Under the pieces are notes generated by a model. It was not told the DNA's origin and did not search any database. It saw only the letters and a program-made list of their open reading frames with translations. Made by a program: the position numbers and the translations under genes. Shown here one piece after another: positions 41,301 to 52,645 of a DNA stretch of 64,000 bases. Positions within the stretch are counted from its first letter, which is position 1. Each line of letters begins with the position of its first letter. Source of the stretch: Trichinella spiralis (Eukaryota > Nematoda > Enoplea > Trichinellida > Trichinellidae); NCBI GenBank assembly GCA_000181795.3, contig CM012953.1:12961520-13025519 (forward strand). The letters run 5' to 3'.

Positions 41301-44300
41301 CACGTGTTGGATTGTGAATTGTGGCAGAAGGATGAGTTCGGAATAAAGTTGGAAATCTCGTGCGATCAGACAGTGCTGGTGAACTAGCTCCATAAGCTAA
41401 CTAAATGCAAACTATGCGTAAGTAAACAAACAAATAAATGCTACATTTATTTATTGCATATATTTTTTAAAAAAGTATAAATTTATGAATGATGACTAAA
41501 ATGAATTATTATTGGTTAACTTTTCGTTAATAAGCATTTTTTAAAATAGTTAATCCAGAGGAACAGTAAATTCATTTTTATGTAAATGGTTATAGATGCT
41601 GTGTTGAAAAGGCTACATTTGGAATATCTTTTGATAAAAAGTTTGCAGCATCCTTAACCCTCCTGTTATCCTCATATTTTCTTACCTCCCGTTATCCTCC
41701 GGGTCAAATTGACCCATAAGTGATGCACAGTTTGTTTTGCGGTCATACTGCGACTAAGTATTTGTGAATTTTATTTTAAAAGGTGCTGATAAATATTCTA
41801 ATACGCAGAGATTATTATTTTTTTAATATGACTGTTTATGGTGGATGTTTATTGACACACTTAAATTTCTTCTGCACATAAGTTACAATATGATTGTGTA
41901 TGATCTTTACAAATGTATTTTTGGCATTTTTTACAACGTACGCTTGTCTTGTTGTCACTTTGAACACATAATTGACATCGGGCTCTTTTTTTACCACCTG
42001 CATCCGTATCAGTGATACCGCTTGTAGATGGCTGCTCTGTATCTTTCCGCAACCTTTTAACTGCCGATTTTGCTGCTGCTGTTCTGGGAAGTGTTTTGCG
42101 CCTCATCATTTCTGGTTGCACTAAAGCCTTGCCAAGTTCTTCCAGGAATAATCGACGCTTATGCAGCCGTCCTACATTCCATGCTGGATGTTTTTCTGTC
42201 CATAGAACGTAGGCGTTATATGCCGATACGTCGATGATGTTGTAAAATATGACTAATGGCCATCGTGCAGTCATTCTTTGGCAGGAATATGTTGATGTCA
42301 TTTTGTCTAAATTATCCACCCCACCTTTAGTATTATTATAATGTAAAATAATTTCAGGCTTGCTTCCCTTTCCGTCGCAAACCTGGTTGTCATTATGCAT
42401 GGTACTTAGTACCAAAACATTCTTGTTCTTTTTTGGGAGGTATGATATGATGGTGCAATTTTCAGAAAAGGCAAATGTTGAAGAGTACAATTTTCTGCCT
42501 TGTAGTTCCAGCAATTCCCTTGGTAGTTCTGGCTTGTTTTTTTTTACAGTTCCAACCAATGTCAAATTCTTTTTTTTCAGTTCTACTCCCAGTGCATACG
42601 ATGTAAAAAAGTTGTCACAAGTAACATTATGACCTTTTAGCCCCTTTACCATATCGAGAACTACTCGCATCCCTTGGTTCTTCTCGCGAGTTCCACTTGA
42701 TGGCTTTCCAGTGTATATTTGCATATTCCAAGCGTAGCTTGACTTTGAGCAACAGGCTACCCAAAACTTAATGCCATACTTTGCCGGTTTCTTTGGCATG
42801 TACTGTCTGAATTGACATCGGCCTTTGAAAGGATACAGTCGCTCATCAACTGTAACGTTTTCAGAAGGATTATACATCTTAGGTAGATTTTTAACCCATG
42901 TATCCCATATTACTCTTACTGCTGCCAACTTGTCTTTCGAGCGGCGTGAGGCCCTGGAACTGTGATCATCGAATCGTATCATTCTAGATATCAGATGGAA
43001 TTTTTTTAGGGACATGACTGCAGGAAAAATTGCTCTGCCATTTTCAGCGTTCCATAGACTTTTAGTGGATTCACCTCGGGACCTGTAGACTCCGGCTAAT
43101 ATAAGAAGGCCTATGTAGGCACGTAAATCAGTCACATCAAGTGGTTTCCAAGTTTCTGGGCAGCAGCTTCTTCCTTTCAGATTAGTCATTTCTAGAATGA
43201 GATTTTCAATGGATGTTGGAACGAAAAGCGCAAAAGATGAAGCGATGTCAGTGATCCTGTTGAGTGCATATCGTGTGGGTCCAGGGATCATTTTTATAAC
43301 ATTGCAGGCAGACAGTCTTCCCGTTATCTTCAGCGGTGTCGGTTGCCATTTGACCTTGCCATTTTTGGACACCCATGCTTCTTCTGTGGAAGCAGATGGT
43401 ACTGATGTAATTTCTTCTTCAATGTCACTGGATCCCCCAGATGATGAGGACGAATATGTTTCATAATCTTGGTCTGAGTCTTCAACTACGGAATTATCTG
43501 TCTCTGAAGCCACATCGCTAATATCTGTGTCCTCCCCTTCAGATGAGGCCAGAGTTTCATCAATCACAGGTTGCCTGGAGCTCATTTTTAAAACTTATTA
43601 ACAGCTAAACAGTACGCACTTTTTAGCTGAAGTCTAACTAGCAAGTAATGAATTGAAACTTACCAAAATGGCTTAGATTGAGGATGCTATTTTTCAAGCT
43701 GGTCACTAAGAGATTGTTTCACTGAATGACTTGTTTTTGAGAAAAGTGTAAAGCCTAAGCTATGCATGACCCTATCCCGGACAGCTGGGGGTATCAGTTA
43801 GTAAAACAACAACCATAAGAACAACTGTCCATAAAGTGTGCATAGGATAACACACCATACAGTGAACAACTGTTTATTATACTCAGTATACTGACAGCAG
43901 GAGGGGAGCTGTTGTATAACTGACTCGCACAACAGCTCTTTCTGCACAGCTAACGTCAGCTCTATTTCTCATCTACTACCAAAAAAGATCAAAACAACAC
44001 ATGCACATAGCGCTAGAACTAGACCAAATTGCATAATAAAATTCACCTACATGTTGTCACATAAACTATAGAACCCTGAGAGTGATAGATGTTGCATTGC
44101 CTTCAATATTGATAAAGCAGCAGTAGAAGATATATCATGGGGTCCATTTGACCCCGGGCTTTTCGGATGTATGTGGAGTGCATACAGCAGTTGCTGTAAA
44201 TGACAGAGGCGCAGGAATTTCATTATATGTAGATAAGGTGAAATGAGGAAAAGTCAAAAAAATTCAGCATCAACAGACAATAATTTTGGTACTAATTTTT

Positions 44301-45715
44301 ATGTTGAAAATCAAAACGGGTCAATATGACCCGGAGGATAACAGGAGGGTTAAAATACTACGAACAAAGTATGATGTGAGTAAAATGCCAAAGATGCTTT
44401 TTTATTATGTGCATCTCATTTTTAGTTTGCTTTCACTTTTAAGCTAATTTACGCAATAATTTTTAAGTTATAATTGTTTAAATTACGCAGATAGCTTTTA
44501 AAGCAATTAATTTCGATAACATCTGGTTCCAATTAATTTTATTACCTGTTAAATCAGTGACGCAGCATGCTCTTATTAGCTTTTGTTTGCACTCTATGAA
44601 CTTTATTTCTTTTTTTATTAACTAAATGTCCATTTTTAAGACTCGGTTTAGTCGACTTCAGAGTAAAGTAAGTATAAGTTCAGGCAAAACTTGAAAAGTT
44701 TCATATGCATACTTCATCTAAATAAATTAACACTAATGGAAGCAGGTGCGCATTAAATACTGTTTGCATGTTATATACTTTTAAAAATATATATTATTAT
44801 TTTATCTGTTAAATTATCAGCAATTTGTTTACAGTTATAATTTAATGACTATAGTCAATTAAATTCAATTGCTATAATTTAAGATATTTATCTGAATACA
44901 AACAAAATGATGCAAATTGCAATTTAAAAATAAAATGCGAAAACATTAAAGGCAACAAATAAATGCCAACAGTGCGTTTTTGATTTTGCAACTTATTAAA
45001 ACTGTCCATTAACTATGCATTTTGCATTAATATTTTTAATATTTAATGCAAAAATAATAAGTTGAAAGAAAACTTACAACAATTAGATTCCATACAGGGG
45101 CTGCTTCTGCAATTACTGTCGAAACTAAACTGCAGCCTGATAACAGCATCAACTTTGTAGGATTGTTGTAAAGTAACTCGTATAAACGCCTTGCACCAAG
45201 ACCAGGGTGGCACTAAATGCACTTGTTAACAATTTGCATTTCATTTATAAGATTTATTTACATTGATCTTTTTCTATTTTTTTAATTTGGCATATTTAAA
45301 TAAAGTTGTTCACCGCCAAAATCTTCGTTATTTCATATTTATTCAATTAATAAGATATAAAAAATGAAATAAGGATTCTGTTTATGAATAATAAATGAAA
45401 ACTTTTGTCATAATTTACAATTTGACAAATAATTACCTCGCTGTCATCCCAATACATAACAAGACGAAATTTCTTCAGCACTCGATTTACATCTTGCAAT
45501 GCCATAGAGGCAGCTGGTAAGCATCCTTCACCTCCAGGCCAGCCCCCTGTGCCAGCAGACATGGGAAAAACTGCACCAATATGAACTGGAGGTCTTGTAT
45601 CACTTGTATTGTCAGTATCTCCGACAATTTTCAAAGCAATCAGCCCAGATATAGACACATAGCAACAGGCAAGTAACAACGGATGGCACTGCACAAGCGG
45701 ACGAATGTTTGGCAT
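38376..45715 (-). CDS. gbb-1: GABA-B receptor subunit 1 (metabotropic class C GPCR, 17 exons)
   Basis: Plasma-membrane GABA receptor subunit that pairs with subunit 2 and signals through Gi/o. The first exon (45715-45437) has a signal peptide and [20 protein letters not shown], the start of the Venus-flytrap domain. Next exons: 45212-45078 ([18 protein letters not shown]), 41400-41230 ([20 protein letters not shown]), 41168-41082, 41002-40754 ([35 protein letters not shown]), 40681-40581, 40519-40378, 40309-40246 and 40177-40100. Seven transmembrane segments follow (about 40040-38920), starting at [21 protein letters not shown] coiled-coil tail has [19 protein letters not shown], the usual dimerisation region, and the stop is at 38376. 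Similarity to subunit 1 is high throughout, including the ligand-domain SS...SD loop. Intron 2 (45077-41401) holds a piggyBac element. The intron after 40581 appears to be GC-AG. The start Met is the first in frame. Confidence 0.95.
41658..41715. repeat. piggyBac left end: terminal repeat plus subterminal copy and palindrome
   Basis: The outer 16-bp terminal repeat (41658-41673) is followed after 11 bp by a second, near-identical copy, CCTCCCGTTATCCTCC (41685-41700), which runs into the palindrome GGGTCAAATTGACCC (41701-41715). The right end has only one copy, so the two ends are asymmetric. Confidence 0.9.
41861..43585 (-). CDS. piggyBac-family transposase, intact
   Basis: A single-exon gene of 574 residues, close to the family norm. 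An acidic, Ser-rich N-terminus (residues 1-70) is followed by the DDE_Tnp_1_7 domain. The three expected catalytic aspartates are present: D247 in [15 protein letters not shown]324 in [10 protein letters not shown], and D424 in [10 protein letters not shown]. The motif [13 protein letters not shown] follows D247 as in the Trichoplusia element. A C-terminal cysteine-rich domain (C537xxC540, C551xxC554, C559, H562, C567xxC570) matches the cross-brace zinc finger that binds terminal repeats. There is no stop or frameshift. The reaction is cut-and-paste excision and insertion at TTAA through hairpin intermediates. Its codon composition is richer in G and C than host genes. The start is the first ATG of the frame. 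Confidence 0.96.
   Translation of the reverse strand: MSSRQPVIDETLASSEGEDTDISDVASETDNSVVEDSDQDYETYSSSSSGGSSDIEEEITSVPSASTEEAWVSKNGKVKWQPTPLKITGRLSACNVIKMIPGPTRYALNRITDIASSFALFVPTSIENLILEMTNLKGRSCCPETWKPLDVTDLRAYIGLLILAGVYRSRGESTKSLWNAENGRAIFPAVMSLKKFHLISRMIRFDDHSSRASRRSKDKLAAVRVIWDTWVKNLPKMYNPSENVTVDERLYPFKGRCQFRQYMPKKPAKYGIKFWVACCSKSSYAWNMQIYTGKPSSGTREKNQGMRVVLDMVKGLKGHNVTCDNFFTSYALGVELKKKNLTLVGTVKKNKPELPRELLELQGRKLYSSTFAFSENCTIISYLPKKNKNVLVLSTMHNDNQVCDGKGSKPEIILHYNNTKGGVDNLDKMTSTYSCQRMTARWPLVIFYNIIDVSAYNAYVLWTEKHPAWNVGRLHKRRLFLEELGKALVQPEMMRRKTLPRTAAAKSAVKRLRKDTEQPSTSGITDTDAGGKKRARCQLCVQSDNKTSVRCKKCQKYICKDHTQSYCNLCAEEI
44318..44349. repeat. piggyBac right end: terminal inverted repeat and palindrome
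   Basis: GGGTCAATATGACCC (44318-44332) is followed by the inverted terminal repeat GAGGATAACAGGAGGG (44334-44349) and TTAA. A related motif, GGGTCCATTTGACCC, lies further inside near 44141-44155 and may be an internal transposase-binding site. Confidence 0.9.
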
Positions 45716-46140
45716 TTTTCAACCCTAGGTACAAATTTTTTGAAATGTAAATGAAATTTGTAACTTTTCAAAGATGAAAATTTTTTCAAACATTACTTAT
45801 TCAAATGTCAGAAGTTAAAAATAACGGATAAAAATGAAAAGCGTTTAATGCTGTGGAACTAATAAATGGCAATTCATTTTGCAATTGAAACAGACAGAAA
45901 AGTATGTGCATATGTAAAAACGCTTTCAACAATTAATTCAAGACTCATTGTTGATAAGACTAATATCTTGGCACGCTAACGAACTCAACTTTGCTCTTTG
46001 TCACGTATAAGCATTGACGTGCCGCTAATTTCTAAGCTTTATCGTCAAAGCAGTTTTGACAGCTGTTCGTCGCAAATGTTTTCCGACTGAATTTACTAAT
46101 TTCTGACGTATTCAGAAATAGCCCAATGTTTGATCAACTT
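45716..46140 (-). promoter_or_regulatory. Upstream region of gbb-1, candidate promoter with CRE-like half-sites
   Basis: A less AT-rich patch (about 45960-46130) lies roughly 250 bp upstream of the gbb-1 start codon and holds no open frame. It contains TGACGT twice (46015-46020 and 46104-46109), the half-site bound by CREB-type factors. The promoter role is inferred from position and composition only. Confidence 0.35.
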
Positions 46141-49078
46141 CAACGATGAAAACAAGCCTGAATCATCATAACTTCAAAAGCAGAAGCAGTAACAATTTTA
46201 AAAAATACTTCGTAAGCAAATAATTCTTAAATAACTAAGTTCAACTTTAAATACTTTACTGCTTTCTTACTATTCAAATTCAAATTCATATATGTATATA
46301 TTACGAATACCATTCATTTCAGACTTTTTTACCTTTTTAATAAATTCTCTGTTCTAGAGAAAAGTGAATTACATCTCGATATTCATTAAATTTACAAATT
46401 ATCATTTTTACAGACATTTTATGCGACGTTTTAAAAATATGTATAATTGTACATCTTTATAATTGCTAAACTCACTGTATGAGCAAAAACACGAATCACT
46501 ATTTGTTGTATGTGAAACGTTTACTGTAAGTTTAAAGTTTAAAATATCATCCAACATTTCAGAAAATTTCTGAAGAAAATAACGTTGCAGACAGTTCAAC
46601 TTAATTTTAGATTATATTTTGACATAATTTATCTATTTTAAAAGAATGCTGTCAAAAACAGCCTTGCTAATTACTACATGATATGCTCAAATTATATATA
46701 CATATCTCTACATCCATATATAGAGTTTAGCTATTGTATTTGCAGCTACAAAAAATGAAAATTTACTCACATACTGCAGTACGCATAATACTTTTTGTTT
46801 GAAAAGTTTAATAACATTTTAAAAATCTATTTTTAGTTTTCATACTTCGAAATTTTTAATAAAATATTTTTATAATTGTCTCAAAACTGTAAAACTTTTG
46901 GAGCATTTCTTCTGAGGCAATATGAAATGCTTTCTGGTGTTGAAACGTTTGGCATTCAGCTTTGCTTACTTTTTAAATTATGAAAGCAATTTGTTACTTT
47001 TCTTTAATTTTTCTATCCTTGAAAATTTTTTGCCACTCACTTTTTACTCTATGAGAACTTATTTACACTATGAGTGTATTTATTTGAAGCAGCTGTTAAA
47101 ATTTTTAATTTCCTGAAAACGTAAATTCTTCACTTCTAGCCCATGTTAAAGTATTTTAATAAATAACCAAACAAATATTCTTTTTTTTCAAAATAAATAA
47201 AAATATTATAACTTTATCAAAATAATGATAAGAGTTTTTGATGAATGCTTCAACTTTGTTGCTATTTTTGAATATGCAAACCTACTTACAGCTTTCTTAG
47301 TTTTATTATTAATTGTGAAAAACTATTCAGATTATCAGAAAGCTAGTTGTAATTTGAAATAAATAAATAAATATAAATAAATAAATAAATATATATATAT
47401 ATATATATATTTATTTATTTATTTAAGACAGCATTCAAATTCTCTATTTGCGAAATCTCAAACATAGCCAGAGTGGTGCTAATAAATCAAATCATAGCTT
47501 TCTTTTTTCATTGATCTAATTTGTGCAGTGCTTTGAAATGTTCATTTTTAGTCAATATATTTGTGCTTAAAAGCAGCAACACATCAACAAATGCAAATAA
47601 CAGATGCTGTTGTATAATTTATCAACTATACTTTTCACTTGATTATTCTTCCAATCTCAGTAACAGACTACTAATGATTATGATGAATGTGTAACGGAAA
47701 AGGTATTTTAGGTGTTTTTTAAATTAAAAATTTCTTTAAAAAATTCAATTTCCACTATTTTCAAAATTGCAATTCAATTTTAAAGCATTTTGTCAACAAG
47801 TTCAAATGTTTAAATTTAAATAAATGAAATGTGAACAATTCATTAACTGTTGAAAATGATACGGCAATGAAATAAAACTGAATTTAATTATCATGGTTTA
47901 TTGTATTAACAGTTTAATATGTTTATATTTCATTACATTTATAACAGTATTGAATATCATCGAAGTGATTCTGAATTTACCAAATCAAATTGCAAACGAT
48001 GCGTCATGACTATTAATTACTACATAACGTTAAATAATACCCTATTGAACTGAAATAAATTCGGCTATGCATTGTAGCATTTATTTGTACTGCTTTCGGT
48101 TTGACAAATATTTTATAGTTAAAATTAAATTTTAATTCTTATTTAGAATTAATCTAACTTTTAATTCATTTTAGAGAGATAAATGAGACAACCTATTATA
48201 TGCATGTATATTTTATTTTTAATTATAATAAGAAAATAAATGAATGAATTCAATTCATCAGCGTATCTTCAGTGTAATTGAATAAACAAAATTCATGCCC
48301 AACATTAACAAGTGAAAAGTATCAGCTAAAAATTAGTAAGTTTGAATTTGAATTTTATTGCAAATGTATTTTGAAGAAAATGAATTTTGGTTGCGAAAAT
48401 ATTTAATTTTCTATCAATACTTACCATAAGTATCATTTGAAAGCCGCTTGAAAAATTTCAATTATTTCGATTTTGCAACTTTAATCCCTCATGCATAGTT
48501 TGCTGCATTTTTTTATTGTTCATAAAATATAATTTCAGCAAAACACACCAGAGATTTAAAATATATTTTAATTTTATTATTCAATGATTTTCAACTTTTG
48601 CAATACACTTTGAAATTTTTTGTGCAATACCATTTTGCATATTTCTTTCACGTACGCGAGAAAAGAAATGTGAGAATGAAAAATCAATTCAAGGAAAAGT
48701 TCATTTTTCTTTGAAAGTAAAAATCTGTACAACTGTGACATTTATAATTCAATTTTTTCATAATGCCATGCAAATTACAACTTCAAGTAAACAATCATAT
48801 TTATTTAAGAAAATTTATTGAAAATTTAATAAATTTTTTAAAGTTGAAATTTTATAGTAAAAAATTTGTACTTTTCACGTATTCTCAGAGCAAAATACAG
48901 TAATTGAAATTTTAGGATAAAATATTTTAAAAAAAAAAGGAAAAAATAACTGGTAATAAAGTGAAATCACAGAGCTGTTGGTTCTGATTTGATTTGTTAC
49001 GATTCTAATCAAACACATGCAACAAACATTAACAAATAATTAAAAGATTAATACAAAATGATGGGTGATCTTGTTTAC
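46141..49078. other. AT-rich intergenic or intronic stretch without a supported gene
   Basis: Only short open frames are present, for example 46408-46599 on the minus strand, which has possible splice signals but no recognisable motif. If the exon at 49237-49079 belongs to a minus-strand gene, its later exons should lie here, but I could not identify any with confidence. A 52-bp palindrome sits at 47374-47425. Confidence 0.45.
47374..47425. repeat. Palindrome of TAAA/TTTA units around a TA core (52 bp)
   Basis: TAAATAAATAAATAA, a run of AT dinucleotides, then TTATTTATTTATTTA. The two arms are exact reverse complements. It is a compound microsatellite that can fold on itself. Confidence 0.9.
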
Positions 49079-49237
49079 CAGGTTATTATATTTATGCTGA
49101 TGTAGTTGTTGTAGCAGTTCACTTTCTTCAGTAGGAAGTAATTTGTAGACAAAGGAAGAAGCAGTTGACTGGCATGAATCGTCGTCGTCTGCTTGAAATT
49201 CAGCTCTGTTCAGAGCTTTACTTGATGCTGTTAGCAT
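49079..49237 (-). CDS. Putative first coding exon of an unidentified gene
   Basis: ATG at 49237 opens 53 codons ending at a donor (GTAAAC) in phase 0. The peptide begins MLTASSKALNRAEFQ, continues with an acidic run DDDDSC, and ends KLLPTEESELLQQLHQHKYN plus NL. Its composition is protein-like and unlike chance frames here. A TATA box (TATATAA on the minus strand, about 49351-49357) lies 115 bp upstream in a less AT-rich patch. There is no signal peptide or transmembrane segment. The family is unrecognised and no following exon was found, so the rest of the gene is missing from this annotation. Confidence 0.45.
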
Positions 49238-51200
49238 TATCCCAAGCGCACAATTTCTTCATGTCCTGTGAAATCAATAAGAAAGCAACCCTTGCTGAAA
49301 ATCCTATCGACTTTCCGATTACGTCGAAGTGAATCAGCAGCCTTTCTTCTTTATATAACACTGCAAATGTGAGCTTAAAATGACAAACCCCTCATTTTTC
49401 TGTAAAATATTATTTATTGCTTTTTTTATTGTTATTATCATGCTCACGGACACTTTTTCTTGGTGCATTATTTTCATTTATTCTGAACTTCAAATCAATT
49501 TTCTCTGATTCTCGACAGCTTGATGATAATGATTTTAAATTTACCATAGCATTTCAAACAATGTCTGTTAATTTTTTAAATTATATGTAATTTTTAATCT
49601 GATCTCTCTTTAAATTTATAAAAGCTTTGTTCTCAGTTCAACAATATATTTCATTTCGCCTTTCTTCTCTGATCACCATATCCTATCCCAGGAAAGTGTT
49701 TTTTATTGTTTTTTTACACTTGTCCAGCACGACATGTAACAACGAATTTATCGATCGACTTGTTTTGCTCCTATCATATCGACTTTAAAAAAATATTCAA
49801 TACTTCTCAACAATTGTTGGTTTTAGAAATTAAAAATATACTTGAAAGCAAACTCTACAACAATGGAACCGCTTTTATTCCTTATAAGTTATAGTATGAT
49901 AGAGGTTATTACTATATAAATTTTAAAATTTAATCATTGCTATCAGTGTGTGAGAGTTCAAGTTTCCCATGTACTGTCATGAACATTTACTATTTTTATT
50001 GATAATATACTGATAAAATCATATAAAATGTGGTTCACTTTAATTATTTCGATATTTTGTTTAATCTTTAAGATTTTATCTTCTAATAAACCGTTTCAAA
50101 GACTGCCAATAAAGTGGCGATATTAAATATGCATATTGCTAAATGGCAATCAAGAAAACGGCTCAAAATATGGATATTAATTTCAGACTGACATTCAAAA
50201 GCAAAAAATTAGTATTGATTATGAAATAAAAGTAAATTGATTTTATTTCGTATATGTCTTGTAAGTTTCGTGCAATAAAGAAATTTTGAAAATTTTGAGT
50301 TGCTATTTTTGTAAATCCAGATACAATAATGGTAAAACCTTGCCCTCTGAAGAGCAGTGCATTAATGTTAGCGTTGTTACGACATTTCTGGAAGCTTAAA
50401 GTTCGATATAATATACCTCTTTAATTTTTGCTTAAAGAAATAAATTTCAGTCATTTTTTGGCAAAATTTTATTTTTATTTCAATAAAAGTTACCGTTTTA
50501 CAAGGGATATAAAAAATTAATATATTACTGTTAGATTTGACGTGTGTAAATCTACTTTATGTGAAATCAAATGTATAGACGTTGTAACAAATAATTCAGT
50601 AATATATTTATTAATTTAAACCTAAAATTATATAAAAATAATTATTTAACAAATAATAAAATAATTAAATTTTATAAGAAAAATGTTTGTTATTTAAATG
50701 TTCTTGTTGCTTAAAAATGCATAAAATTAATACATACTTTTCACTTGAACTGTATGTGTTACCGTAAGATACTTAAATTTTATTTTGTATTGAAGATTTT
50801 GAATGCAGTTGCCAATGTTTTACATATTATTATTTTGAGTAGAACAACTTGTGGTAAGTATAAACTTGCAAAATTACAATAATAAAACCTGCTTTTTATA
50901 CAGTATATTTTGTACCTTTGAAGATAATGTTGATTTCGTTTGAAGATTTTATTTATCACTCTGCGAATTGTATGCATGGGATAAAGCTAGATGCCTTTTT
51001 GTCTAAGAATTCTACTGTAAAATGGTTTTAATTTTCGCTTTATTTTTTAGAACAGCTTTTTGAAATATAATGTTTTAAATTTGTGAAGAACGCATTATGT
51101 AATCAAGTTTTGCAGAATGCTGTTTTTAAAATTTGGTTTTTATAATCCTTTATTAGAATATGCATAAAATTGTCTGTTATTGTTTTTCAGAATGTGATTA
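49238..51200. other. Spacer upstream of two divergent transcription units
   Basis: After the TATA-bearing promoter patch (49240-49380) the sequence is AT-rich with no supported gene. Open frames at 49706-49894 (plus) and 50780-50977 (minus) look like chance. Confidence 0.45.
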
Positions 51201-51205
51201 TTAAA

Positions 51206-52645
51206 ATGGGCAGGAAGAAAGAAAAGAAGTCAAAGAACAGGAAAATAAAGCTTCGTGTTAAGCTTAATCATTTGGAAGATGGCACCGTTGCAACTGTTGA
51301 AAGTGCTACGTATGATGCATGATTTACCCATTGTTTTTACTGATCGTAGAGTTTTAGACGTGTTCTTCGATCCAACAAAAGTTCTTCAAACAGTTTTAAA
51401 TCATTAAAAGATGGTTCTAAGAAAAGAAAAAGGAAAAGGAATCAAAGTGAGCTATTTGTTTATTAACTTTTTAAAGCATGCTTTTACTTTTCATATCCTG
51501 TTTAACTTTAAATTGTATTTTTTTTCTATTATTGCTTGTGAAATAATTGTGGGTACATGTCGTCGGCGTGTTTTGCATTTTTGTAGGCGCTTTGTATAGA
51601 TTAATAATTAGCGTTATTTTATCAATATTATTTTGCAAGTGTTAAGTTTAAGTATTTTCATATTTAAAGTGTTGAAAAGGTTTTTGAAATATTTTCTTAT
51701 TTTATTTTTCAGAGCAGCTGCAAATACATGATGATAGGGATCAGGAACATTATGGTAATGAATTTGAAGAAGAAGAAGAACCGTTGACTTTGATTCCATT
51801 TTGTAAATGGAACGAGGAAACCAGAGAATTCAGTGAGGTTGTCACTGCAGAGGAATTATTTCCATTAAATTTTGAAAAGCCTACTCGACCAATTGTCGGA
51901 TTTTCAATATTTGATGTTCAAAAATTGACATACCTTCCATCGCCTGAAAATTTCAAAATAAAGGAATTAATTAAAGATGTTAAATCAAGAAATTCAAGAA
52001 AAGTTAACATTGCAAAGACAAAGAGAAGTAAAGCGGGCAGATCTAAAGTTGAAGTAAAAGGGGCTAAAGGATCTGCAGTACCAAAAGCCAAGGCACAGTT
52101 GGTATCGCAGGGTGAAGTTTCCAGTCGTGGTCGTCCAATCAAACGCACTTTCAACTACGTAGCTGATGCAAATAATTCAGAGGAAGAATTGGCACCGAAT
52201 GATGAAGATTACATCGATAGTGATCAGTGTAAGCGAATTTATGATAATTATTTATCATATCTTTTTTTGTTTCAGTTGTTGAACAATGAGAACTATGTCT
52301 ATTTTTAAACTAAAGCTAAATGTTGCATAGGTTAAATGGAGAATATTTGTATTGATTTCTCATTTAAAACTGAAGCAATAAACCATCATAGAAAATTGTA
52401 AAAATATTTTAATTAAGATAAAATTTACATTTGAATGTTTGAATTAATTGTATACTGTTTGTTTAAATTGGTAAATGGAAACGTTAAAAATTAAGATGCA
52501 AATAGGAAACTTATACCTGATGATTAATTAATAAGTAGTATAAAATGTAATTAATTTTTAATTGAAAATTTATCTTAAAATTGTACAATAGTAATATTTG
52601 AATGCTTAAGCTACGGTGGTGTCAGAAGAAGAACTGGATGAGTAA
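51206..52645 (+). CDS. Uncharacterised, probably nuclear, basic/acidic protein with an AT-hook-like motif (4 exons)
   Basis: Family not recognised. Exons 51206-51309, 51358-51446, 51713-52228 and a last exon join in phase. The N-terminus is basic (MGRKKEKKSKNRKIKLRVK; SLKDGSKKRKRKRNQ), resembling a bipartite nuclear localisation signal. An acidic run NEFEEEEEP precedes a core of ordinary composition (PFCKWNEETREFSEVV, PTRPIVGFSIFDVQKLTYL). A second basic stretch (NIAKTKRSKAGRSKVEVKG) leads to SSRGRPIKRTFNYV, whose RGRP is AT-hook-like, and then an acidic tail (EELAPNDEDYIDSDQ). Two last exons fit the phase: 52611-52645, ending STVVSEEELDE (247 residues in all), or 52276-52289, ending FVEQ. 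An acceptor (tttttcag) lies 15 nt before the ATG. The alternating charge and RGRP motif suggest chromatin or rRNA-processing work; that is inference. Confidence 0.6.

Larger units (their letters stand above)
41658..44349 (-). mobile_element. Complete piggyBac-type DNA transposon in intron 2 of gbb-1
   Basis: A 2692-bp element flanked on both sides by the target tetranucleotide TTAA (41654-41657 and 44350-44353). Its ends are perfect 16-bp inverted repeats, CCCTCCTGTTATCCTC. It contains one uninterrupted transposase gene and is plainly less AT-rich than its host. The transposase reads in the same direction as gbb-1, but the whole element lies inside an intron, so the receptor frame is unaffected. 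Intact ends, TTAA duplication and open transposase suggest a recent, possibly still active, insertion. Confidence 0.96.

Noticed and set aside
42012-43466. Plus-strand frames within the transposon
   Set aside because: Antisense shadows of the transposase gene.
48600-48700. Minus-strand peptide with RVRERNMQNG resembling a basic helix-loop-helix start
   Set aside because: The similarity is only a few residues, the frame is short, and no helix-loop-helix pattern follows.
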